A stretch of 64,000 nucleotides of DNA, from NCBI GenBank assembly GCA_024276195.1, contig JAJRXR010000044.1, forward strand, positions 1-64,000, written 5' to 3'. The notes beneath the pieces are model-generated. The model was not told the origin of the DNA and did no database searches. It saw only the letters and a program-made list of their open reading frames with translations. Position numbers and translations under genes: made by a program. Origin of the DNA: Planctomycetota bacterium (lineage in GTDB: Bacteria > Planctomycetota > Phycisphaerae > Phycisphaerales > UBA1924). Position 1 is the stretch's first letter. Each line of letters opens with the position of its first letter. Positions 51,101 to 60,275 of this stretch are shown one piece after another.

Positions 51101-52173
51101 GGGCGTTTCCCTTCCACACGCGCAAAGCTCCCGCCCGAATCCGAGGCGATCTTGCGCATCATCCGCTCCACGTCGTCGCGGTCCGAGCTGCTGGAGAACT
51201 CGCCGAACATGATGCAGTGGATCGGGATCCGGGACCGCCGGTTGAGCTGCTCAATGCTCTCGGGCACGCTGGCCGGGAAATCCCCGTCGGTCATGAAGTA
51301 GATCGCGTCCGGCGGCGGGCGGAGCTTGAATACCAGTTCAAACCCGCTCATCGGGAGGGTCCAGCCTGCTGCCTTCACACTGTACAGCTCCCGCCTGGCC
51401 CAGAGCTTTTTCCGCTCCGTCGCGTCGGACCAGAGGCGGCGCGACCCGAGCGGCGTCGCACGGTCCGAGTAGAACACCACAAAGAACTCTGCGCTCTCGA
51501 GCAGCGCGTCGATCGAGCGGCCCAGCTCGCGCTGGGTCAGCTCCATGCGGGTGCGCCCGCTGGGCGTGTCGATTTTCATCGAGGCCGAGCGGTCCACGAT
51601 GTACGCGAATCGCCGCCCCTGGGCCTCGAGCCCGAAGAAGCTCGCCCCCGAGCCGGACCCGGCCGCGCCCGATCCGCTCGACGCGGCGCCGAAGCTCGAC
51701 GACCCGGTCACATCCCCCGATCCGAGCGCCGTATCGATCTGTGTCAGCTCGGGCGTGATCGCCTCGGCGCCCGCCGCGTCGGTCATCAGCTCTACCGGCG
51801 CGACATCCGCCGCCGATATCTCGGGCGCCGCGGGCGAATCCATCTCCAGCGCGTTCTGCTGCAGCGCCGCCAGCTCTGCGCTGGTCATCATCGCGAAGTC
51901 CACCGTGCCCGGGGCCGATCCCCCGGCGTCGGGCGTCGTGAAGCTCACCGTCCACACCGCCGCGATGAGCCACAGCACCAGATGGACCGCCAGCGACGCC
52001 CCGGCACCGACGAGCGTCGCCCGGCGCAGCAGGCGCCATGTCCCGCCATGGCTGGGCTTGGGCCTGGGCGCCGGCCCGGATTCCCCGACTTCCCAACCGA
52101 TATCAGCTGGGGCCTGGGCTGGGGCCTGGGGCGAGACATGGGCGCCGGCTGGCTGTGGGTGGGTGTCGCTCAC
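51097..52173 (-). CDS. TM-anchored von Willebrand factor A protein, first gene of ExbB/ExbD operon
   Basis: 358 residues from GTG 52173; the upstream open frame is antisense to pyrH. A cytoplasmic Pro-rich N-terminus, one TM helix (LAVHLVLWLIAAVWTVSFTT) and a Ser/Gly linker lead to a VWA domain. The MIDAS is DRSAS in AYIVDRSASMK, with the distal Asp in AIYFMTDGDFP and Thr in AAGWTLPMSG. VWA domains bind partner proteins through a metal ion. The gene heads an eight-gene overlapping cascade, suggesting it regulates or assembles the ExbB/ExbD complex. Confidence 0.85.
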   Translation of the reverse strand: MSDTHPQPAGAHVSPQAPAQAPADIGWEVGESGPAPRPKPSHGGTWRLLRRATLVGAGASLAVHLVLWLIAAVWTVSFTTPDAGGSAPGTVDFAMMTSAELAALQQNALEMDSPAAPEISAADVAPVELMTDAAGAEAITPELTQIDTALGSGDVTGSSSFGAASSGSGAAGSGSGASFFGLEAQGRRFAYIVDRSASMKIDTPSGRTRMELTQRELGRSIDALLESAEFFVVFYSDRATPLGSRRLWSDATERKKLWARRELYSVKAAGWTLPMSGFELVFKLRPPPDAIYFMTDGDFPASVPESIEQLNRRSRIPIHCIMFGEFSSSSDRDDVERMMRKIASDSGGSFARVEGKRP

Positions 52174-52450
52174 ACCTGCATCGTACAAACGGGCGGCCCC
52201 CTCGGATGGTCTTGTCACATTGGCCCGCTGGGCGGGCGATCGGTCGGGCGGAGGGCTCCTCGCCCTCACGCCCCCCCAGATCCTGCTGTTCTGTTCGCAA
52301 GGGGGGCTCGGGAGGTTCGCCCGAGTCTGCGGGGCGGAATCATGACCCGAGAGCGGCGGACGCACTTGATCCCTGTGCGGGGTGTCCGTTGAATGCCCAA
52401 GCGGGAGCCGCAGGCTCCGAGGACGATGCACGTCTCTGGGGGCTTCTCCG

Positions 52451-53236
52451 ATGCCGACCGACCAGGCCACCGCACGCAAGACCGACACCGACCGCCCCTG
52501 GAGCCCGGGGCGCCCGCCCTCGCGGGTGCTGCTCAAGCTCTCGGGCGAGGCCTTCTGCCCGGCGGGCGGCTTCGGGATCGACACGGGCGAGCTGAGCCTG
52601 ATCGCTGAGGAGGTCCGCGAGGCGACCAAGGCGGGGGCGCAGATCGCCGTGGTCGTGGGCGGGGGGAACATCATCCGCGGCGCCGAGCTGGCCAAGACCG
52701 ACGGGTTCCAGCAGGCGACCGCCGATTACATGGGCATGCTCGGCACCGTCATCAACGCGCTGGCCCTGCGCGAGCGCCTGCAGGCGTGCGGGGTGGACTC
52801 GCGGGTGCAGTCGGCCATCGAGATCCGCGCCGTCGCCGAGCCGTTCATCCGCGGGCGCGCCCTGCGCCACCTCGAAAAAGGTCGCGTCGTGATCCTCGCA
52901 GCGGGCACGGGCAACCCGTTCTTTACGACCGACACCTGCGCTGCGCTGCGGGCGACGGAGCTCGAGTGTGACATCCTGCTCAAGGCGACCAAGGTCGATG
53001 GTGTCTACACCGCCGACCCGAAGAAGGACCCGAGCGCCACGCGGTTCGACCGCCTGACCTTCACCGAGGCGCTCCAGCGCCGCCTCCAGATCATGGACAT
53101 GACCGCCCTGGCGATGTGCCAGGAGAACCACATCCCGGTGCTGGTGTTCGACTTCAAGCAGCCCGGCGCCATCCGGGCCGTAATCGAGGGTAAGCCCATC
53201 GGTACCCTGCTGACCTGCGCCGAGCCCGACACCTAA
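52451..53236 (+). CDS. pyrH: UMP kinase
   Basis: 261 residues from the ATG at 52451. Amino-acid-kinase fold: RVLLKLSGEAFCPAGGFGID, then VVVGGGNIIRGAELAK, ADYMGMLGTVINALALRERL, GTGNPFFTTDT and LLKATKVDGVYTADPKKDPS. Phosphorylates UMP to UDP in the cytoplasm. A 20-residue N-terminal extension is present. Followed by frr after 65 bp, the standard pyrH-frr order; tsf is not upstream. Confidence 0.97.
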   Translation: MPTDQATARKTDTDRPWSPGRPPSRVLLKLSGEAFCPAGGFGIDTGELSLIAEEVREATKAGAQIAVVVGGGNIIRGAELAKTDGFQQATADYMGMLGTVINALALRERLQACGVDSRVQSAIEIRAVAEPFIRGRALRHLEKGRVVILAAGTGNPFFTTDTCAALRATELECDILLKATKVDGVYTADPKKDPSATRFDRLTFTEALQRRLQIMDMTALAMCQENHIPVLVFDFKQPGAIRAVIEGKPIGTLLTCAEPDT

Positions 53237-53301
53237 ACCCTGATCGCTCCCCGGGGGCGTATCATTCAGTCTCCCGCCCCGAAGCAGACCGAGAGGACAC
53301 C

Positions 53302-53874
53302 ATGAGCACCGATCCCGACACCATCCTGCTTGAGGCCGAGGAGGCCATGAGCAAGGCCGTTGAATATCTCAAAAGCGAGATGCGCGGCATCCGCACGGGG
53401 CGCGCCTCGACCTCGCTCGTCGACTACATCAAGGTCGATTACTACGGGTCCCCGACCGACCTCAAGGCCCTGGCCGCGATCTCGATCCCCGAGCCCAGCC
53501 AGATCCTCATCAAGCCGTTCGACGCCACCTCGCTCGGCGCCATCCGCACCGCGATCGAGTCCTCCGACCTCGGGCTCAACCCGAACGTCGAGGACAAGAC
53601 CATCCGAATCAACGTCCCCACGCTCAGCCAGGACCGGCGCAAGACCCTCGTCGCCCAGGCCAAGAAGCACGGCGAAGAGCAGAAGATCGTCGTGCGCAAC
53701 ACCCGGCGTGACGCCAACAAGCACGCCGACTCGCTCGCCAAGCAGGCCGGGACGCACCACTCCGAGGACGACATCAAAACCCTCAAAGAGGAGATCCAGG
53801 ATCTCGTCAAAAAGTACGAGGGTCAGATCCAGGAGCTCATGGACGCCAAGGCCAAAGAGGTCATGGAGGTCTGA
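53302..53874 (+). CDS. frr: Ribosome recycling factor
   Basis: 190 residues, standard length. Hallmarks are LKSEMRGIRTGRASTSLVDY, VDYYGSPTDLKALAAISIPE and a C-terminal KKYEGQIQELMDAKAKEVME. AGAGGAC precedes the ATG. With EF-G it splits post-termination ribosomes. Convergent with the small zincin 18 bp away. Confidence 0.97.
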   Translation: MSTDPDTILLEAEEAMSKAVEYLKSEMRGIRTGRASTSLVDYIKVDYYGSPTDLKALAAISIPEPSQILIKPFDATSLGAIRTAIESSDLGLNPNVEDKTIRINVPTLSQDRRKTLVAQAKKHGEEQKIVVRNTRRDANKHADSLAKQAGTHHSEDDIKTLKEEIQDLVKKYEGQIQELMDAKAKEVMEV

Positions 53875-53892
53875 CCTCCCCGCCCGTCTGCC

Positions 53893-54294
53893 TCAGCCGT
53901 ACCCCAGCTCCGCCAGGTCGTCCTCGTCGAGCCCGAACTCGTGCCCGAGCTCGTGCAGGATCGTGATCCGGATCTGCTCGAGCACCTCGTCCTCATCATC
54001 CCACCCCCCGCTCTCGCTGATGATGCCCAGGCGATAGATGTGCACCTGGCTCGGCAGCACGCCATCAGCCTCGACGCTCCGCTCCGTGATCGGCACGCCC
54101 GTGTGCAGCCCGCACAGGCTCGCCCGGTCCTGGGCGCTTTCCGGGTCCATCCCGAACTCACGCAGCACTCGCGCCTCGGGCTCGTCATCAACCAGCAGCG
54201 GCGCCTCGTCAAAGATCGCCAGAATCTCCTCCGGCAGCGACGCCAGCACCCGCTCCACCAGCCCATCGAAACGCTCTCGCTCCTGATCGGTCAT
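53893..54294 (-). CDS. Minimal zincin, metallopeptidase family protein
   Basis: 133 residues. Zinc motif HELGHEFGLDEDDLAELGYG at the C-terminus, preceded by ITILHELGHEF, matching the small HExxHxxG metallopeptidase family (zincin-like, often annotated only as metallopeptidase family protein). Cytoplasmic. Overlaps the upstream zinc-ribbon membrane protein by 4 bp. Confidence 0.88.
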   Translation of the reverse strand: MTDQERERFDGLVERVLASLPEEILAIFDEAPLLVDDEPEARVLREFGMDPESAQDRASLCGLHTGVPITERSVEADGVLPSQVHIYRLGIISESGGWDDEDEVLEQIRITILHELGHEFGLDEDDLAELGYG

Positions 54295-55265
54295 CGCTTC
54301 GCCCCGCGCTTGATCGGTGTCTCATCAAGAATGTCGGCGATCCCGATCCCCGGGCGCGCCAGGGTCGGACGCAGACGCAGGCAGTCGATCACGATCCCGA
54401 CGAGCCCGATCGTCACCAGCACCGATCCGACCGCGACGAGCACAATCTCGCCCGTGTGCAGCGCCTGCCCCACCGGCCCGCGCACCTCGGGCGTGAGCAG
54501 GCGCAGCAGATCGCCCGCCGCCGCGATCCCGACCGCCCCGAGCAGCGCCAGCAGCGACTGCCGATCAACCTTCCCCGTGCGCACAACCACCGAACGCATC
54601 GCCAGCGCCCGCGCCGTTGGGCGCAGTCCCAGAATGACCAGCGCCAGCATCGCCCCGATCCCAAGGCGTACAAGCACGCGCACCCCGTCCTGCCCGCCAG
54701 CGCCAAAGACCGGCAGCGCACGCCCCGAATCGACCCGCATGAACAGATACCACAGCAGAAGCGCAAGAGGGATATACGCGAGCACCCCGCCGATCGCGCG
54801 CACCTGGCGCCCCCTGCCCAGCGCGGGGTAGGGGCGAATCAAGACCATCGCGCCCAGCCCGGAGACGAGCGTCATCCCGACAACCAGGCGCCCCATCCAC
54901 GCCGGACTCCAGCTCACATCCAGCCACGAAAGGCTCAGCTCGCTCAGACGGATCACCCATGACCCGAGCGCCGCGAGCAGCGCCGCGATCGACCAGACCA
55001 CGAGCCCCCACGCCGTCAGGCGCGGGCGCGTGAGCACCTTCAGCTCGCCCGCCTTCGGATCAACCAGCGCCAGGATCGTCGCGCGAACCGGAGCCCGGCA
55101 CTCCGGACACAGCTCCCGGATCGACAGCCCCCGCAGGTTGTACCCGCAGCGCACGCAGGGCAGATCGCCCGTCAGCTCGGACGCGAGCACGCTCGTCCAG
55201 GCTCGGGGGGCATTGCCCGACTGCTCAGGTTCTTGCTGTCCCGGTTCCACGCAGTTCCCCGACAT
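54291..55265 (-). CDS. Membrane protein with N-terminal zinc ribbon, unknown function
   Basis: 324 residues from the ATG at 55265 (an in-frame start at 55322 is possible but would add a 19-residue non-conserved stretch). A zinc ribbon near residue 36 reads CVRCGYNLRGLSIRELCPEC. Then about seven TM helices, including LVVWSIAALLAALGSWVIRL and MLALVILGLRP. The CxxCxYxLRG...CPEC ribbon recurs in the gene at 56612, there at the C-terminus. Function unknown. Confidence 0.7.
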   Translation of the reverse strand: MSGNCVEPGQQEPEQSGNAPRAWTSVLASELTGDLPCVRCGYNLRGLSIRELCPECRAPVRATILALVDPKAGELKVLTRPRLTAWGLVVWSIAALLAALGSWVIRLSELSLSWLDVSWSPAWMGRLVVGMTLVSGLGAMVLIRPYPALGRGRQVRAIGGVLAYIPLALLLWYLFMRVDSGRALPVFGAGGQDGVRVLVRLGIGAMLALVILGLRPTARALAMRSVVVRTGKVDRQSLLALLGAVGIAAAGDLLRLLTPEVRGPVGQALHTGEIVLVAVGSVLVTIGLVGIVIDCLRLRPTLARPGIGIADILDETPIKRGAKR

Positions 55266-55437
55266 CCGATCGACCCATCGCGGGGCGACGCCCGCGACGC
55301 CCATCGTACTCGATCCGCCCACGCTCCCCCCTCAAGCCCAGCGCCCGCCAGCGCCCGATCCGTATACTCGCCCCGCAACCACCGCCAGGACGCAACCCGA
55401 ACCGCGACGGGGCGTACCGACCCCCAGCAGGGACGCC

Positions 55438-56367
55438 ATGCAAGAACTTATCGAACGACTCCGCTCGAACATCACGCAGGTCTTTCTCGGCAACCCGAAC
55501 GCTGTGGACCGCCTGATCTGCTGCCTGCTCGCCCGCGGGCACGCCCTGATCGAGGACGTCCCGGGCGTCGGCAAAACCGTCCTCGCCTCGGCCATCGCCA
55601 AGAGCGTCGATTGCCGTTTCACCCGCGTCCAGCTCACCCCCGACATGCTCCCGGCCGACATCCTGGGCGTCACGGTCTATGACCGCGAATCCGGGAAGTT
55701 CGAGTTCAAGCGCGGCCCGATCTTCACCAACATCCTCCTCGCCGACGAGATCAACCGCGCCACCCCGCGCACACAGACGGCCCTGCTCGAAGCCATGAAC
55801 GAGTCACGCATCTCGATCGACGGCGAGGTCTACCCCCTCGGTCCTCCGTTCATGGTCCTGGCGACGCAGAACCCGTACGAGTTTGAAGGGACCTACCTCC
55901 TGCCCGAGAACCAGCTCGACCGGTTCTTGATGCGCATCGCCCTGGGGTACCCGCCGCCCGAGGAAGAGTCGAGGCTGCTCGAGATCCGCCCGGCCCAGAA
56001 CCGCTTGGGCACGCTCAAAGCGGTGCTCCACGCCGACGAGGTGATCATGCTGCAGAACGCGGTGGACGGGGTTCGCCTGGATGAATCGCTGCGCACATAC
56101 ATTGTTGATCTGGCGCGGGCCACGCGTGAGCACCCGGAGGTGCAGGTCGGGTTGTCGCCGCGCGGCTCGCTCGCGCTGGCGCAGGCCGCCCGCGCGACCG
56201 CCATCATGGACGCGCGTGACTATGTCATTCCCGAGGACATCCTCGATTCGATCCTGCCCGTCTGTGCGCACCGGATCATCGCCCGCGCCTACAGCGCCGG
56301 CGCCGAGGGCGAGGCGATGGGCGAGATTCTCGACGCCGTCGTCCAGTCGCTCACCAGCCCCGCCTGA
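55438..56367 (+). CDS. MoxR-family AAA+ ATPase
   Basis: 309 residues from the ATG at 55438. Walker A in EDVPGVGKTVLASAIAK, Walker B in ILLADEINRATPRTQTAL, sensor 1 in MVLATQNPYEFEGTYLLPEN and arginine-finger region QLDRFLMRI. MoxR ATPases act as chaperones for VWA-domain partners. The usual DUF58/VWA genes are not beside it; a VWA protein is encoded about 3 kb away in the ExbB/ExbD operon. Confidence 0.93.
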   Translation: MQELIERLRSNITQVFLGNPNAVDRLICCLLARGHALIEDVPGVGKTVLASAIAKSVDCRFTRVQLTPDMLPADILGVTVYDRESGKFEFKRGPIFTNILLADEINRATPRTQTALLEAMNESRISIDGEVYPLGPPFMVLATQNPYEFEGTYLLPENQLDRFLMRIALGYPPPEEESRLLEIRPAQNRLGTLKAVLHADEVIMLQNAVDGVRLDESLRTYIVDLARATREHPEVQVGLSPRGSLALAQAARATAIMDARDYVIPEDILDSILPVCAHRIIARAYSAGAEGEAMGEILDAVVQSLTSPA

Positions 56368-56403
56368 CCGTCCCCCAACAAGCCCAACCCGAGGAGTTCA
56401 CCC

Positions 56404-56610
56404 ATGCCCCGTCTGATCCGCCACGACGCCGAGGGTCCGATCCGGATCGACCCGCAGGACAAGCCGGTGTTCATCTGCGCCTGCGGCCTGACGAAGAACC
56501 TGCCGTTCTGCGACGGCTCGCACAAGGCGTGCAAGAGCGAGACGGAGGGGGTGGTGTCGGTGTATGACGCGGAGCGGGAGCGGGTTATTGAGGAGCGGGC
56601 GGAGGGGTAA
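56404..56610 (+). CDS. CDGSH-type iron-sulfur protein
   Basis: 68 residues. CACGLTKNLPFCDGSH is the CDGSH motif (CxC-x-x-x-PxCDGxH) binding a 2Fe-2S cluster through three Cys and one His. Small redox or Fe-S transfer protein. RBS GAGGAG is 7 bp upstream; 36 bp after the MoxR gene. Confidence 0.92.
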   Translation: MPRLIRHDAEGPIRIDPQDKPVFICACGLTKNLPFCDGSHKACKSETEGVVSVYDAERERVIEERAEG

Positions 56611-56611
56611 G

Positions 56612-57307
56612 TCACGATCGGACGAACTTGGCGCCGCACTCTGGGCACGGATGATCATCTGGAGTTCCCCGCAGGTCGTACCAACAAGACGGACATGCAC
56701 CTGCTGGCAACAGTGTTGCCTTGTAGAGAATGTATGGGAGCACTAGAACTCCTGCAAAGACCAGAGCTTTGCCGATACCAGGCAAACTGCGTAATAGCCA
56801 GGGGGATTCTGCAGGTAGACGACTAGTCCCAACCCATGCAAAGTTTGGCGTTCTACTCTCAAGGCCGTGCCACTGGAATGCCAGCGACGTTGACTTGTCC
56901 TCAATCATGGGAACTGAAACCACTATCGGCAATGCTGCCAGTACTACATCCGGATCGAGAAGATGCGTATCGGGAGCTTGTTCAACTCGCGACGACGAAG
57001 CTGCCATCGGAGTCAGTTCTAGAACTAGGCGAATCTCCTTTGCCGGGTAGCCTTCGCCATCCCGAACCCACCGCCACTGTTCTTCCAATGCAAACTCGTA
57101 ATAGTCTTTGCTCTTTTCGGATGACGAAGAATCTAGGTAGAAGACCCCGCGCTTCTGTTCGACCGTGTTGTACTGGCGAGTGAGGTCTCCAGCTCGGGTC
57201 TGCCATGCCTCTGCAATAGCGAATGCACACCCCAGTCCGAACAGGACAAGAAAGATCCATTTCACGCGCCGAGTTGCCTCTATTGCGCCATCGCGAGAGT
57301 ATCGCAT
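56612..57307 (-). CDS. Membrane protein with C-terminal zinc ribbon; lower GC than surroundings
   Basis: 231 residues from the ATG at 57307. One N-terminal TM helix (WIFLVLFGLGCAFAIAEAW), a long external region, a second TM helix (ALVFAGVLVLPYILYKATLL) and a zinc ribbon CPSCWYDLRGTPDDHPCPEC. Codon use is clearly less GC-biased than its neighbours, which hints at recent acquisition or weak selection. No known function. Convergent with the CDGSH gene (1 bp apart). Confidence 0.68.
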   Translation of the reverse strand: MRYSRDGAIEATRRVKWIFLVLFGLGCAFAIAEAWQTRAGDLTRQYNTVEQKRGVFYLDSSSSEKSKDYYEFALEEQWRWVRDGEGYPAKEIRLVLELTPMAASSSRVEQAPDTHLLDPDVVLAALPIVVSVPMIEDKSTSLAFQWHGLESRTPNFAWVGTSRLPAESPWLLRSLPGIGKALVFAGVLVLPYILYKATLLPAGACPSCWYDLRGTPDDHPCPECGAKFVRS

Positions 57308-57314
57308 CTTTCTA

Positions 57315-60275
57315 TTATAGTGCATCTCTCAGAAATACAATCGGATGCTCCGCGAAGAATCTTGCCCCATCCCGCGCCTGATGGCGACAGCTCGTCCCCG
57401 TCGCCAGCAGCACGTCGCCTTCTTCGAGTGACCGGGCTGCGGGCAGGAGACGCTGCTCTCCGATACGCATGGACAGGTCGAACCGATCCCGCGTGTACCC
57501 GAAGCTGCCAGCCATGCCGCAGCACCCGGCGTCGAGAACCTCCAGTGATTTGCCGACGACGCGCCGCAGCAGGTCCGCGCTGCTGGCAGCGCCCCACAGG
57601 GCGGTCTGGTGACAGTGCGTGTGCAGCACAACCCGCCCGCTCGCTGGCTTGAACTCCGGGCGGCGCGGGTGCGAATCCCAGAGGCGTTCGAGGAACTGCT
57701 CGGGCAGCTCGGCCCGGTCGGCCAGCCGCTGTCGCAGCTCGATCGGGCGACCGATCTTGAGCGAGAGCCAGTCGTCGCGGACCGCCGACAAGCACGAGGG
57801 CTCGATGATGAGCAGCCCGGCGAGCGAGTCGTCCTCGATCACGGGCTTGAGTTGGTCGAGCGAACGCTCGGCGCCGCGGATTGCGGGCGCGAGCAGGCCC
57901 AGCGAGATCCGCGCCCGCTGAAAATCGTCGCACCGGACCAGCTTCACGCGGTAGCCGAACGCCCCGAGGACTCGCCGTGTCGCCAGACCAATCTCCGGCT
58001 CGTTGAACTGCGTGAACGTGTCGGCAAGCAGGGCGACGACGGGCGCGCCGGGCGGGAGAGCCGCACCGTCTGGCCCCCACCGCTTGTGCAGCGGACGGCG
58101 GAACTCGGGCAGCGATCGCTGCGGATGCAAGCCCAGCGCCGCGTTGAGCAGCGCCCGCGTCGGACGAAATCTGTTGATCGCGTTGGTCAGCCCCGGCGCC
58201 ATCCCCGCCAGGCGGCTCGCGCCGTCGATCATCCCCATCGCGCGCACCCGCAGCGACGCCCCGGCCGCCTTGTAGCCCTGCGCCAGGTACTCGCTCTTGA
58301 GGCGAGCGATGTCCACGTTGCTCGGGCATTCGCTCTTGCAGGCCTTGCATGACAGGCACAGGTCGAGCGTTTCGAGCGTCTCGGGATCGCCCCAGGGGGC
58401 GCCGGGCGCGGATCCGAGTTGACCCGTGATGGCAAGGCGCAGGGCGTTGCCGCGCCCGCGTGTGGAGTGGCGCTCATCGAGCGTCGCCATGTAGGACGGG
58501 CACATGGTTCCGCCGGTTTTCTTGCGGCAGACCCCGGCGCCGTTGCACCGCTCGATCGCGTGCCCGAAACCGTCCTGGTCGGCGTAGTCGTAATACGTCT
58601 CGACGTCCGGCGTGCTCGCAGGAACGCCGGTCGGGTTGACACGGACCGCCTGGGCGATGGACTCGATCGGCAAGGGCGAGACGATGTTCCCCGTGTTAAG
58701 GCGCCCATCAGGATCGAAGATCTGCTTGATCTGGCGGAAGGCGTTCATCAGCTCAGGCCCGTAGTAGCTCTCAAGCATGGGGCCGCGGGCGCGCCCGTCG
58801 CCGTGCTCGCCCGACATGACCCCGCCCAGAGATTTGGCCAGCGCTGCAACGCGCACCGCGATGTCACGCATCCGCTCGGTATCGCCCGGGTCTTTCAGGT
58901 CCAGCAGCGGGCGGGCGTGCAGCACCCCCACCGAGGCGTGGGCGTAGTACGAGGCGATCGTGCCATGTTCCCCGATGATAGAGCGGCAGCCGCGCACAAA
59001 CTCCGCCAGGCGCTCGGGTGGAACGGCGTTGTCCTCCACAAACCCCAGCGGCTTGCGCGCGCCCTCGATCGCGTGCAACAACGGCTCGCCCGAAACCCGC
59101 AGCGCCCAGGCGTCGGACATCGCCGATTCGTCGGTCATCACGCGGGTCTGTTCCTCGTGGAACAGCGCCGCCGCTCGTTCGCACGCGGCCTGCACTTGGG
59201 CGAGGTCCTCCCCAAAGAACTCCGCGTACAGCACCGCCTTCGGAGTCGCGCCCGACGGCGCTGGCAGCGCCTCGACATACGCCCGGCACTGGGTGTTCTT
59301 GCGCGCCAGATCCAGGATCAGCTCATCGAGCAGCTCGACCGCAGCGGGCTTGAGCCTGAGCAACAGCTCGACCGCAGCAATCGCGTCGTCCATCGACTCG
59401 AACGCGATCACGCACAGGCCCTTGGCTTTGGGCAGCGGGCAGAGGCGGAGCGACGCCGAGAGTGTGACGGCGAGCGTTCCTTCCGAGCCGCACAAAAGCG
59501 GCGCCAGGTTGAGTCTGGCGGGGTCATCGCCGTGGGTGTCGAGCTGTTTGAGGATCTCGTCGAGCTGGTACCCGGCGCACCGGCGGAGGGTCTTGGGGAA
59601 CCTCTCGCGGATGAGCTGCGCATTCTTGCTGACGACGGTGAGGACCTGGGCGGTGAGGACCGTGACGACCGGGTCGCGGGCGGCGGCGCCCTCGTCGAAG
59701 GTGACGCGCCGACCGTCGGCAAGGCAGGCGTCGATGCCGAGCACGCTCTCGCTGGTGCGCCCGTACAGGATCGAGTGCGCCCCGGCGGCGTTGTTGCCGA
59801 TGCACCCGCCGATGTTCGCCTGGCGCGCGGTTGACGGGTCCGGGGCGAAGTGGAGCCCGGAGGACTCGATCTGGGCGTTGAGGTCGGCGATCGTCATGCC
59901 GGCCTCGGCTTGGCAGGTCCGCGCCCAGGTGTCGAGCTTGAGCAATCGCGTGCAGGCGTTTGAGAGATCGAGCACGATGCTGTGGTTGCCGACGCACTGC
60001 CCGGCGAGGCTGGTGCCGCCGCCGCGCGGGAGCAGGGGCAAGCCCCGAGCAGCACAAAACGCGACCGCTCGCTGGGCGTCGTCGGTTGAGGATGGGATCA
60101 CAACGCCCAGGGGCTCGACCTGATAGATCGAGGCGTCGGTTGAGTACAGCATCCGGTCGTGGAGCCCGAAACGGACCTCGCCCTCGATCGCGCTCATCAG
60201 ATCGCGCGCGATCGCGTCCCGCTGGGCGACATCGAGGCTCGGATGGGCAGTCGGCTGGGTGGTCGGCTGGGTCAT
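57315..60275 (-). CDS. FAD-linked oxidase/4Fe-4S dehydrogenase fusion (D-lactate/glycolate dehydrogenase type)
   Basis: 986 residues. An N-terminal FAD-binding PCMH domain (LPLLPRGGGTSLAGQCVGN, NIGGCIGNNAAGAHSILYGR) and an FAD-oxidase C-terminal domain (HASVGVLHARPLLDL, GEHGDGRARGPMLE) are followed by two 4Fe-4S motifs: CNGAGVCRKKTGGTMCPSY and CLSCKACKSECPSNVD. The C-terminus has CCG domains (HTHCHQTALWG, GCCGMAGSFGY). This corresponds to GlcD and GlcF fused in one chain. Probable role: oxidation of D-lactate or another 2-hydroxyacid, passing electrons to the respiratory chain. Confidence 0.9.
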   Translation of the reverse strand: MTQPTTQPTAHPSLDVAQRDAIARDLMSAIEGEVRFGLHDRMLYSTDASIYQVEPLGVVIPSSTDDAQRAVAFCAARGLPLLPRGGGTSLAGQCVGNHSIVLDLSNACTRLLKLDTWARTCQAEAGMTIADLNAQIESSGLHFAPDPSTARQANIGGCIGNNAAGAHSILYGRTSESVLGIDACLADGRRVTFDEGAAARDPVVTVLTAQVLTVVSKNAQLIRERFPKTLRRCAGYQLDEILKQLDTHGDDPARLNLAPLLCGSEGTLAVTLSASLRLCPLPKAKGLCVIAFESMDDAIAAVELLLRLKPAAVELLDELILDLARKNTQCRAYVEALPAPSGATPKAVLYAEFFGEDLAQVQAACERAAALFHEEQTRVMTDESAMSDAWALRVSGEPLLHAIEGARKPLGFVEDNAVPPERLAEFVRGCRSIIGEHGTIASYYAHASVGVLHARPLLDLKDPGDTERMRDIAVRVAALAKSLGGVMSGEHGDGRARGPMLESYYGPELMNAFRQIKQIFDPDGRLNTGNIVSPLPIESIAQAVRVNPTGVPASTPDVETYYDYADQDGFGHAIERCNGAGVCRKKTGGTMCPSYMATLDERHSTRGRGNALRLAITGQLGSAPGAPWGDPETLETLDLCLSCKACKSECPSNVDIARLKSEYLAQGYKAAGASLRVRAMGMIDGASRLAGMAPGLTNAINRFRPTRALLNAALGLHPQRSLPEFRRPLHKRWGPDGAALPPGAPVVALLADTFTQFNEPEIGLATRRVLGAFGYRVKLVRCDDFQRARISLGLLAPAIRGAERSLDQLKPVIEDDSLAGLLIIEPSCLSAVRDDWLSLKIGRPIELRQRLADRAELPEQFLERLWDSHPRRPEFKPASGRVVLHTHCHQTALWGAASSADLLRRVVGKSLEVLDAGCCGMAGSFGYTRDRFDLSMRIGEQRLLPAARSLEEGDVLLATGTSCRHQARDGARFFAEHPIVFLRDAL

